A stretch of 64,000 nucleotides of DNA, taken from contig NZ_CP166245.1 of NCBI RefSeq assembly GCF_033597815.2, positions 2,666,001 through 2,730,000 of the forward strand, in the 5' to 3' direction. Each line of letters opens with the position of its first letter. Position 1 is the first letter of the stretch. Both the position numbers and the translations under genes were made by a program. This stretch comes from Staphylococcus sp. KG4-3 (lineage in GTDB: Bacteria; Bacillota; Bacilli; Staphylococcales; Staphylococcaceae). Below are positions 38,234 to 45,514 of the stretch, in pieces. The notes beneath the pieces are model-generated. The model was not told the DNA's origin. It made no database searches and was given only the letters and a program-made list of their open reading frames with translations.

Positions 38234-39595
38234 TTATACGAGGAAATTCACAATTAAAATCAATCCTAAACCTACAATTGATAAGATGGATTCTAATAAG
38301 GTCCAAGTTAAAAATGTTTCCTTCATAGTTAAACCAAAATATTCTTTAAACATCCAAAATCCTGCATCATTCACATGTGAACAAAAAATACTCCCAGCTC
38401 CGATAGCTAATACAACTAATGAAATATTTACATCAGATGACTGTAATAATGGTAAAACAATACCTACCGACGAAATTGCTGCAACTGTTGTTGAACCTAA
38501 TGCTGTACGTAATAGCGCCGCAGCTAGCCATGCAAGGATAAGCGGTGACATTTCAGTACCTTTAAATATCTCCGAAATGGTGTCACCTACACCACCATCA
38601 ATTAGTATCTGTTTAAATGTTCCGCCACCACCTATGATAAGAATAAGCATTGCTATGGGTGTAATGGCATTCGAAACGGTATCCATAATCTGTTTCATAC
38701 TCTGTTTTCTTCTAATTCCCATAGAATAAATTGCAAATAATACGGCAATTAACATCGCAGTTACAGAAGTTCCAATAAAGTAGATAAATCCTTCGAAACC
38801 ACTTGCTTTTCCTTCTTCATTACCAGTGATTAACTGTACAATTGTAGCTAGTAGCATTAAGATAACTGGTGCAAGTGCCGTGAGCAAACTCATACCAAAA
38901 CTTGGTAAATCCTTGTTTTCAAACACTTTAAACTCACCGACAGCTGCTTGATTTCCTTTTCTTTTAAAAGCTTCAGGCGTTAATTTACGTGCAATTTTTG
39001 GGAAAATACCTCCAACAATAATTGCTAAAGGTATGCCGATAATAACGCCATACATTAATACATGACCAATATTGGCATTTACCGCTTCTGAAATTGCAAC
39101 TGGTCCTGGATGTGGTGGTAAAAAACCATGTGTTACTGCTATAGAAGTTGCCATCGGAAGACCAACTGTTAAATTTGAAATCTGCATCCTTTTAGCTAAT
39201 GTAAATACTAAAGGAATCAATAACACAAATGCTACTTCCAAGAATAGCGATATCCCAATAATAAATGAAGCAATAATCATTGCCCACGTCACATATTTCT
39301 TACCAAACACATTGATTAATGTATCAGCAATGCGTGTAGCGCCACCGCCATCTGATAACAACTTACCTAATATGGAACCTAAACCAAAAATAATAGCAAT
39401 ATGTCCTAGTGTATCCCCCATACCTTTTTCAATAGTAGTTACAATTGTATCTAAAGGCATTCCCAGTAAAATACCGGTTACCATTGAAGTGATAATTAGC
39501 GCGATAAATGTATTAAGTTTAAACCACATAATTAACATTAATAATATAAGTACACCAATCACAACAGCAACTAATGGCCAAAATTCTCCCATCAT
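38234..39595 (-). CDS. GntP-family gluconate/sugar-acid permease
   Basis: A 453-residue proton symporter with about 12-14 helices. GntP blocks are GDTLGHIAIIFGLGSILGKLLSDGGGATRIADTLI, HGFLPPHPGPVAISEAVNANIGHVLMYG and ALGSTTVAAISSVGIVLPLL plus IGAGSIFCSHVNDAGFWMFKEYFGL. Members import gluconate, glycerate, threonate and similar sugar acids. It is third in an operon behind a beta-hydroxyacid dehydrogenase and a four-carbon acid sugar kinase, so a four-carbon sugar acid such as threonate or erythronate is the probable cargo rather than gluconate. No gntK is nearby. Confidence 0.92.
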   Translation of the reverse strand: MMGEFWPLVAVVIGVLILLMLIMWFKLNTFIALIITSMVTGILLGMPLDTIVTTIEKGMGDTLGHIAIIFGLGSILGKLLSDGGGATRIADTLINVFGKKYVTWAMIIASFIIGISLFLEVAFVLLIPLVFTLAKRMQISNLTVGLPMATSIAVTHGFLPPHPGPVAISEAVNANIGHVLMYGVIIGIPLAIIVGGIFPKIARKLTPEAFKRKGNQAAVGEFKVFENKDLPSFGMSLLTALAPVILMLLATIVQLITGNEEGKASGFEGFIYFIGTSVTAMLIAVLFAIYSMGIRRKQSMKQIMDTVSNAITPIAMLILIIGGGGTFKQILIDGGVGDTISEIFKGTEMSPLILAWLAAALLRTALGSTTVAAISSVGIVLPLLQSSDVNISLVVLAIGAGSIFCSHVNDAGFWMFKEYFGLTMKETFLTWTLLESILSIVGLGLILIVNFLV

Positions 39596-39611
39596 GTTCT
39601 TCCCCTACTTT

Positions 39612-40988
39612 CTATATCTCTTTCGTATTAATTTTATATACAGTTGTTAACGTATCTTCATCTCCAATATTTCCCGGGAAAATAACATAAGGCATTTGAC
39701 TATATTTTGCTTCCTCCCCTGTTAGCCAAACTGGTACACCTTGCGTTATTTGGCCAATAACAAGTGCCTTTTTAATATTTAGTCCTTTAGTGGCAACATC
39801 GCTAGAAGTAATACCACCTTTAGCAATAATGAATCTTGGTTTTACTTTCAAGCCTTGTACAATACCAACCAATGCATTGGAAATATTCGTAGAAATACTT
39901 AAATTATTCGTTAAATCTTCTGTTTTGATTACATCTCTTGAAGTATATACAACGACATCTCTTCCCGATTGAATATATGATGTCACCTTTTCTATCTGTT
40001 GATTTATGTACGTTTTTAAATCATTTGTAGTTACTGCTTTTACATCAAACTCAATGGATGCTATATCAGTATTTGTTAATAAATGTTGTAGTTGTAATGA
40101 AGTTTTTTTAACATGTGATCCTACAATCATAAGTCCACCATTCGTTTGATCACTATAATGATTTAAGTTAATAATCTCTCCAGGTGTTTCGCACATAGCC
40201 TTAACAAATGACGCGGCTGTTCTAAACATGAATTTTTTATCATTACTTTCTAAAAATCGAGTTAAACATGAAACAAAATAATCCATATCTTCATCATTTA
40301 ATGCATCGACGATAACAGCATCAAAATTTGAGATACTGTTAAGCACTTCATTAATTGATTGGGCATCACGTTCTCGTATTTGTGACAAACGAATATGTTT
40401 TACGTCGTCAGCGTGAATTTCTCCGTTACTTTTCTCTTCAATAAAACTGGCCATCGTTCTACTACTGAATCCGAATGTAGTATCATTTGCAAATTCACTT
40501 TCAGACACAGGAATATATCCATTGCCTTCTTTTAAATAATGAATACCATCCAATGTGTAACGTTTCCCCTCAAAGAATGCCGGTATATAAAACACCCCAT
40601 CAAATTGTTCATCTGAAGCTTCGCTTAAGACTTTCGGTTCTAAATAAAAATGCCCTCTTAATGTCGAATCTCCTCTACTTATTACAATGTACGGATGATC
40701 TAGTCGTTGTGAAACACGTGCTATATTACGACTGATTTCTTGATGTAATTGTGTAGTTTCTTGTTCATTTAACGCTCTGGAATTCGTTAATATATAAAAC
40801 ATATGATTCTCTTGCTTAAAACCATCTTCAATTAATGATTCTGACCATTCTGTATATACCGGTAAGTCTTTTACTGTTTGAGTGCCAGTTGGGTCGTCAT
40901 CTAGAACAATAATTTTATATTTAAAAGTACTAAGTTTTTTTGAAATAACATCTTGCTTCGTTACATTTATTAAACGCTCGTTTAACAT
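39612..40988 (-). CDS. Four-carbon acid sugar kinase family protein (OtnK/DUF1537-like)
   Basis: 458 residues. The N-terminal sugar-binding domain starts IIVLDDDPTGTQTVKDLPVYTEW and has YILTNSRAL and VISRGDSTLRGHFYLEP. The C-terminal nucleotide-binding domain carries KPRFIIAKGGITSSDVATKGL and MPYVIFPGNIGDEDTL. These are the DUF1537 motifs of kinases that phosphorylate 3-oxo-tetronate or D-erythronate/L-threonate. ATG 40988 follows AGGTGAAAAG, eight bases after the dehydrogenase stop. The usual isomerase and decarboxylase/aldolase partners are not in this operon. Confidence 0.9.
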   Translation of the reverse strand: MLNERLINVTKQDVISKKLSTFKYKIIVLDDDPTGTQTVKDLPVYTEWSESLIEDGFKQENHMFYILTNSRALNEQETTQLHQEISRNIARVSQRLDHPYIVISRGDSTLRGHFYLEPKVLSEASDEQFDGVFYIPAFFEGKRYTLDGIHYLKEGNGYIPVSESEFANDTTFGFSSRTMASFIEEKSNGEIHADDVKHIRLSQIRERDAQSINEVLNSISNFDAVIVDALNDEDMDYFVSCLTRFLESNDKKFMFRTAASFVKAMCETPGEIINLNHYSDQTNGGLMIVGSHVKKTSLQLQHLLTNTDIASIEFDVKAVTTNDLKTYINQQIEKVTSYIQSGRDVVVYTSRDVIKTEDLTNNLSISTNISNALVGIVQGLKVKPRFIIAKGGITSSDVATKGLNIKKALVIGQITQGVPVWLTGEEAKYSQMPYVIFPGNIGDEDTLTTVYKINTKEI

Positions 40989-40996
40989 CTTTTCAC

Positions 40997-41872
40997 CTAC
41001 ATATTATTTATATTTTCAAAGTATTTTATAATGCCTGAATGGTCATTCATACCATTACCGTGTGCAACTTCTGATTTGTAAATTTCTTTCACTTGATTTG
41101 CTATAGGCAATGTAAGACCAACTGTATCTGCTGTTGAACTCACGTTTTTCATATCTTTTAAATTTATATTTAACGTTCCCCCTGGTTGATAGTCTTCCTC
41201 AATCATTTTTGGAAACTTCGCATCCATTACGCTAGAACCTGCTAGACCACCTTTAATTGCTTTATACATATTTGCTAAATCTATATCAAATTTTTTCGCT
41301 AATACTACCGCTTCAGAAAGCGCAGCAATGTTGGTGTTAACTATAATTTGGTTTGCTAACTTTACTACGCTACCAGCGCCAACATCTCCGACTCTTATAA
41401 CTGATGCAGCAATAGGTTCTAAAACTTTTTGAATTTCTGGTAAATCTGTTTCTGCACACCCAATCATCACTGATAATTCACCTGTTATCGCTAAAGGTTC
41501 TCCTCCACTAACGGGAGCATCCATATATTTAATTTGTTTTGTTTCTAGTACTTTACTTATTTCCAATGATTCATTTGGCGTTAGAGAGCTAGTATCAATA
41601 ACAGCTTTTACTTTAATATCAGTTTGCTTAACTATTGCATCTTCGCCACTATATAAAACAGCCTTTACTATCGCACCATTTGGTAACGATGTAATAACAT
41701 AATCAGCTTGTTGGGCCATTTGTTTTACTGAAACAGCATTTGCCCCTTGCATCACTACTTCACTTTCTGCTTCTTTATTTAAATCATTAACAAGAACAGT
41801 TACGTTCGCTTTTAATAAATTTTCTACCATTGGTTTCCCCATAATACCTAAACCTATAAATCCTACTTTCAT
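40997..41872 (-). CDS. Beta-hydroxyacid dehydrogenase (threonate/tartronate-semialdehyde reductase type)
   Basis: A 291-residue NAD(P)-dependent enzyme of the 3-hydroxyisobutyrate dehydrogenase superfamily. The Rossmann start is VGFIGLGIMGKPMVENLL; the substrate motif is MDAPVSGGEPLAITGELSVMIG (about 117-138); the catalytic lysine lies in GAGSVVKLANQIIVN (about 171). The C-terminal LKDMKNV block is complete. In operons with DUF1537 kinases the equivalent enzyme (LtnD) oxidises L-threonate to 2-oxo-tetronate; alternatively it reduces tartronate semialdehyde. It is the first gene of the operon, with cre and GntR-type sites upstream. Confidence 0.9.
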   Translation of the reverse strand: MKVGFIGLGIMGKPMVENLLKANVTVLVNDLNKEAESEVVMQGANAVSVKQMAQQADYVITSLPNGAIVKAVLYSGEDAIVKQTDIKVKAVIDTSSLTPNESLEISKVLETKQIKYMDAPVSGGEPLAITGELSVMIGCAETDLPEIQKVLEPIAASVIRVGDVGAGSVVKLANQIIVNTNIAALSEAVVLAKKFDIDLANMYKAIKGGLAGSSVMDAKFPKMIEEDYQPGGTLNINLKDMKNVSSTADTVGLTLPIANQVKEIYKSEVAHGNGMNDHSGIIKYFENINNM

Positions 41873-41888
41873 AAATCGACACCCTTCC

Positions 41889-41940
41889 TGAAAACGTTTG
41901 CAAAATAATTGTATACCAAATCAGATAAAATGTATACATT
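41889..41940. promoter_or_regulatory. cre site and twin GTATAC operators
   Basis: TGAAAACGTTTGCA (41889-41902) matches the cre consensus at 13 of 14 positions. GTATAC occurs at 41911-41916 and 41932-41937, 21 bases apart; the second is inside the perfect palindrome AATGTATACATT (41929-41940). Such palindromes are typical for FadR-subfamily GntR regulators; the divergent GntR gene begins at 41989. Confidence 0.65.
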
Positions 41941-41988
41941 TTATTACTAATTTTTTTATAGTACACTTATTGTAATGAGGTGAGTTAA

Positions 41989-42606
41989 TTGAATAATAAT
42001 GAATTAACAATTTATCAAAGAATTAGAAATGACATCATTTCTGGAGCTTTTAAAAAAGATGAGAAAATTACCGAAGCTAAACTTGCAAAGAAATATGAAG
42101 TAAGTCGAACTCCAATTCGTGAAGCATTAAAGCAATTAGAGCTAGAATATTTTATTAAAAATGCTTATATTTTCATTCCAACTAGTGAAGAATATAGGCA
42201 AATATTTGAAATGCGTATTTTATTAGAAACACACGCGTTAAAAAAAGCTGCTATTGTTTATACAACATCAGATTTAGAAGAATTAAAAGGTTACACAGAG
42301 ATAGATATCGAAGTGGAGGATGAAGCTACAATCATTGAAATCAATGACAAATTCCATCAAAAAATTATCGCCGCTACTAATAACCAATTTATCCTAGATA
42401 CATACCAGAAATATAAGAGTTTCATTTATTTATTTAGCCAAACTGTAATTAACAAACGTCGGCCTGGTTTAATAGAAGAACATAAAGCCATTGTTTCAGC
42501 GCTTTATGACAGAGATATTAATTTAGCTGTCACGTTACTCGAAGACCATTTAAAAAACGACTTAGAATTCAGTCTTTATTATTTAGAATTTAAAAACAAT
42601 GAATAA
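41989..42606 (+). CDS. GntR-family regulator with FCD ligand domain
   Basis: 205 residues: a winged helix (IYQRIRNDIISGAFKKDEKITEAKLAKKYEVSRTPIREALKQLELEYFI, about 8-58) and an all-helical FCD domain (EMRILLETHALKKAAI ... INDKFHQKIIAATNNQFI ... EEHKAIVSALYDRDINLAVTLLEDHLKND) with the conserved metal-binding Asp/His set (D in INDKFH, H in EEHKAI and H in EDHLKN). Such proteins repress sugar-acid operons until the acid or its keto form binds. Start is TTG 41989 behind GAGGTGAG. Divergent from the dehydrogenase-kinase-permease operon, its probable target. Confidence 0.9.
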   Translation: MNNNELTIYQRIRNDIISGAFKKDEKITEAKLAKKYEVSRTPIREALKQLELEYFIKNAYIFIPTSEEYRQIFEMRILLETHALKKAAIVYTTSDLEELKGYTEIDIEVEDEATIIEINDKFHQKIIAATNNQFILDTYQKYKSFIYLFSQTVINKRRPGLIEEHKAIVSALYDRDINLAVTLLEDHLKNDLEFSLYYLEFKNNE

Positions 42607-42610
42607 TTTA

Positions 42611-42645
42611 AAAAGACACGAAATTTTAATAGTTTCGTGTCTTTT
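42611..42645 (+). terminator. Terminator of the GntR gene
   Basis: A perfect 13-bp stem AAAAGACACGAAA (42611-42623 with 42633-42645) ending in a T-run. Confidence 0.88.
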
Positions 42646-42699
42646 TATGAATTAAAATTAATTTATAATTAACGAATAGTAGTGTGCAAACCATAGGTG

Positions 42700-42754
42700 T
42701 TGATTTTCTGTTAAACAAGGTATATATTATTGCTAACAAGTATATTTTTTATAC
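42700..42754 (+). promoter_or_regulatory. Promoter with GTATA-N5-TATAC operator (QsrR/YodB type)
   Basis: TTGATT (42700-42705), a 17-base gap and TATATT (42723-42728) form a sigma-A-like promoter. The perfect palindrome GTATATTTTTTATAC (42740-42754) lies just past the expected transcription start. GTATA-N5-TATAC is, to my knowledge, the operator of the quinone-sensing repressor QsrR in S. aureus, and the downstream operon fits that regulon. Confidence 0.65.
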
Positions 42755-42827
42755 CGTCAGTTTATATATACTGTAAACAGGTAATAATTAATACAATAGT
42801 AACTATCAAATCTATGGGGGGCGCTAT

Positions 42828-43754
42828 ATGAATATCATTGGCCATCATCACATTTCTATGTATACAAAAGATGCACAAATAAATAAAGGTTTTTATACTA
42901 AAATTTTAGGATTACGTTTAGTAGAAAAATCTGTAAATCAAGACAACCCTATGATGTACCATCTATTTTTCGGAGATGAAATCGGGTCTGCAGGAACTTT
43001 GCTGAGCTTTTTTGAGATACCTAATATAGGGAAAAATCGCCCCGGTACAAACTCCATTCATCGTATAGGTTTATTAGTCCCTGATAAAGCATCTTTAACT
43101 TATTTCCAATCTCGTTTAGAAGATAACAATATAGATACGATAAATATGACATATTTAAACCAACCAGCTTTGTTATTTAAAGATCCAGATGATTTAGAGA
43201 TTATATTAATTGCTAACCAACAATATAACCTACCAAAGTCATGGCGCAAAAATCCATACTCAGATATCCCTACAGAGCATCAAATTTTAGGTATGGGACC
43301 TGTCGAATTACGATTACGTGATACGCAAAAAACTGTCGATTTTTTACAAAATGAACTTCGTTATACTCCAAGGCAGGATACAGAGGAAATAGTTATGACC
43401 TTGGATGAAACTGGCTTATACTCAGATTTTGTGATTGTCGAACAACAAGGGCAACGCGCTAGGCCTGGTCAAGGTTATGTGCACCACATAGCTGTAAACA
43501 CACCCAAAGATTCAAATTTAGAAGCTATTTTAGCAACAGTTAATAAAAATCCTGGAAATAATAGCGGTATTATTGATCGTTACTTTTTCAAATCATTATA
43601 CTATCGACACAATAGCATTATGTATGAATTTGCAACAGAATCTCCTGGTTTCACGGTAGACACAGCTATTGAAAATTTGGGTAAACAGCTCAATTTACCA
43701 GATTTTATGGAAGATCAACGTACTCAAATCGAATCACAATTACACGATTTATAA
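42828..43754 (+). CDS. Ring-cleaving dioxygenase (VOC superfamily, MhqO/CatE-like)
   Basis: A 308-residue protein of two tandem glyoxalase/bleomycin-resistance modules. The first opens IIGHHHISMYTKDAQINKGFYTKILGLRLVEKSVNQDNP; the second begins near GMGPVELRLRDTQKTVDFLQNEL. Probable iron ligands are the His in GHHHIS, the His in GYVHHIAVN and the Glu in IMYEFATE. Relatives cleave hydroquinones or catechols and confer resistance to quinone electrophiles. GGGGG lies before ATG 42828. It is first of a three-gene operon under a QsrR-like operator. Confidence 0.9.
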   Translation: MNIIGHHHISMYTKDAQINKGFYTKILGLRLVEKSVNQDNPMMYHLFFGDEIGSAGTLLSFFEIPNIGKNRPGTNSIHRIGLLVPDKASLTYFQSRLEDNNIDTINMTYLNQPALLFKDPDDLEIILIANQQYNLPKSWRKNPYSDIPTEHQILGMGPVELRLRDTQKTVDFLQNELRYTPRQDTEEIVMTLDETGLYSDFVIVEQQGQRARPGQGYVHHIAVNTPKDSNLEAILATVNKNPGNNSGIIDRYFFKSLYYRHNSIMYEFATESPGFTVDTAIENLGKQLNLPDFMEDQRTQIESQLHDL

Positions 43755-43767
43755 AGGATGATGATAT

Positions 43768-44829
43768 ATGGCTATTTTAAAAATGAATGAAAATACTCCA
43801 TTAGAATTTGGACTTTATTCACTTGGAGATCACTTACTCAACCCTCACAACGGTGAAAAAGTCAGTTATGAACAACGCATTCAAGAATTAATCGAGGCAA
43901 GTCAATTAGCAGAACAAGCAGGTATAGATGTATTCGGTGTAGGCGAAAGTCACCAAGAGCACTTTACTACACAAGCACATACAGTTGTGTTAGGTGCTAT
44001 TGCACAAGCGACTAATAAAATTAAAATATCTAGTTCTTCTTCAATTATAAGCGCAGCGGACCCAGTTAGAATATTTGAAGATTTTGCAACTTTAGACCTA
44101 ATATCACATGGACGAGCAGAAATAGTAGCAGGTAGAGCTTCTCGTACAGGTATCTTTGATTTATTTGGTTTAGATTTAAATAATTATGATGAGCTTTACG
44201 AAGAAAAATTAAATTTACTGTTAGAGTTGAATAAGACTGATAAAATCACTTGGTCTGGTAAATTTAGACCAGATTTAAATAATATGAAAATATTCCCAAG
44301 ACCAATAGACGATGAACTACCAATTTGGCGTGCTGTTGGTGGGCCTGCAGCAAGTGCGATTAAAGCAGGACGTCAAGGTATTCCAATGATGATTACAACA
44401 TTAGGTGGGCCAGCAATGACATTTAAAGATTCAATAGATGAATATCGACTCACTGCAAAAGAACATGGTTTCGATACTTCAGCCGAATCGTTACCAGTTT
44501 CTACTGCTAGTTTATTCTACACTGCTGAAACTACACAATCAGCATTAAAAGAATATTATCCTCACCTTAATGTTGGTATGTCTTTTATAAGAGGTACTGG
44601 ATATCCAAAACAACAATTTGCTAATGCACCAGATTATAGAGATGCCTTAATGGTTGGAAGCCCACAACAAATCATTGAAAAAATACTTTACCAACATGAA
44701 CTTTATAATCATCAGAGATTTATGGCTCAAATTGATTTCGGTGGCGTACCTTTCGATAAAATAATGAAAAATATAGAACTCATTGGTAATGAAATCATTC
44801 CAGGTGTTAAAAAGCATTTGAACAAATAG
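43768..44829 (+). CDS. LLM-class flavin-dependent oxidoreductase
   Basis: A 353-residue bacterial luciferase-like TIM barrel. It shows [85 protein letters not shown], characteristic of FMN-dependent monooxygenases of the luciferase family. It needs reduced flavin from a partner, very likely the FMN reductase encoded 11 bases downstream. The natural substrate is unknown; within this operon an aromatic or quinone derivative is plausible. Ribosome site AAAGGATG is followed by ATG 43768. Confidence 0.9.
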   Translation: MAILKMNENTPLEFGLYSLGDHLLNPHNGEKVSYEQRIQELIEASQLAEQAGIDVFGVGESHQEHFTTQAHTVVLGAIAQATNKIKISSSSSIISAADPVRIFEDFATLDLISHGRAEIVAGRASRTGIFDLFGLDLNNYDELYEEKLNLLLELNKTDKITWSGKFRPDLNNMKIFPRPIDDELPIWRAVGGPAASAIKAGRQGIPMMITTLGGPAMTFKDSIDEYRLTAKEHGFDTSAESLPVSTASLFYTAETTQSALKEYYPHLNVGMSFIRGTGYPKQQFANAPDYRDALMVGSPQQIIEKILYQHELYNHQRFMAQIDFGGVPFDKIMKNIELIGNEIIPGVKKHLNK

Positions 44830-44840
44830 GAGGTATAAAA

Positions 44841-45410
44841 ATGAAAAACGTCGTGCTACTATCTGGTTCTACAGTTGGCTCTAAAACAAGTACTGCTATA
44901 AAATATCTAAACGAAGCCATAACAAATCAAGATGATACACTTAATATCCAATTATTCGATTTAAAGAATTTAGATTTAGCTTTTAGCGATGGACGAAATT
45001 ACTTGGATTATTCTGGAGACACATTAGAATTAACTACTGCTTTAATGCAAGCTGATATTATTTTTATAGGTTTTCCAATCTTTCAAGCATCTATACCAGG
45101 AACACTTAAAAACGTATTTGATTTACTTCCTGTTAATGCATTTAGAGATAAAGTTGTAGGTATTATAGCAACTGCGGGTTCTCCTAAGCATTACTTAATT
45201 GCTGAAACACAATTAAAACCAATATTAAGCTATATGAAAGCCCATGTTATGCAAACTTATGTATTTATTGAAGAACGTGATTTTTCTAATGGCACTATCG
45301 TTAATGATGACATTATATTTAGAATTAATGACTTGGCAACATCAACCTTGCGTGTTTCTAAATTATATAATCAGCTTTTAGAAGAAGAAAATAATCAATA
45401 CGATTTTTAA
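44841..45410 (+). CDS. NAD(P)H-dependent FMN reductase (SsuE/azoreductase-like)
   Basis: A 189-residue flavodoxin-fold protein. VVLLSGSTVGSKTSTAIKYL binds the FMN phosphate, and IIFIGFPIFQASIPGTLKNVFDLLP and VVGIIATAGSPKHYLIAETQLKPIL match the SsuE/NADPH-dependent FMN reductase family. It probably supplies reduced FMN to the LLM oxidoreductase, and may directly reduce quinones. AGGAGG with ideal spacing precedes ATG 44841. It is the last gene of the operon, ending at a strong terminator. Confidence 0.9.
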   Translation: MKNVVLLSGSTVGSKTSTAIKYLNEAITNQDDTLNIQLFDLKNLDLAFSDGRNYLDYSGDTLELTTALMQADIIFIGFPIFQASIPGTLKNVFDLLPVNAFRDKVVGIIATAGSPKHYLIAETQLKPILSYMKAHVMQTYVFIEERDFSNGTIVNDDIIFRINDLATSTLRVSKLYNQLLEEENNQYDF

Positions 45411-45450
45411 ATCACTATTGCATTAATATTTTAGCTACCTATAAATTTAA

Positions 45451-45482
45451 AGAGCCGAGGCATAAAAGTATGCCTCGGCTCT
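45451..45482. terminator. Bidirectional terminator
   Basis: A perfect 14-bp GC-rich stem AGAGCCGAGGCATA (45451-45464 with 45469-45482), a 4-base loop, then TTTTTT. It separates the convergent quinone operon and the repeat adhesin. Confidence 0.92.
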
Positions 45483-45514
45483 TTTTTGTACTGTCCTATA
45501 GTCGTTATTAAATT

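Noticed and set aside
38208..39650. Plus-strand frames across the GntP gene
   Set aside because: Antisense shadows; the minus strand has complete GntP motifs.
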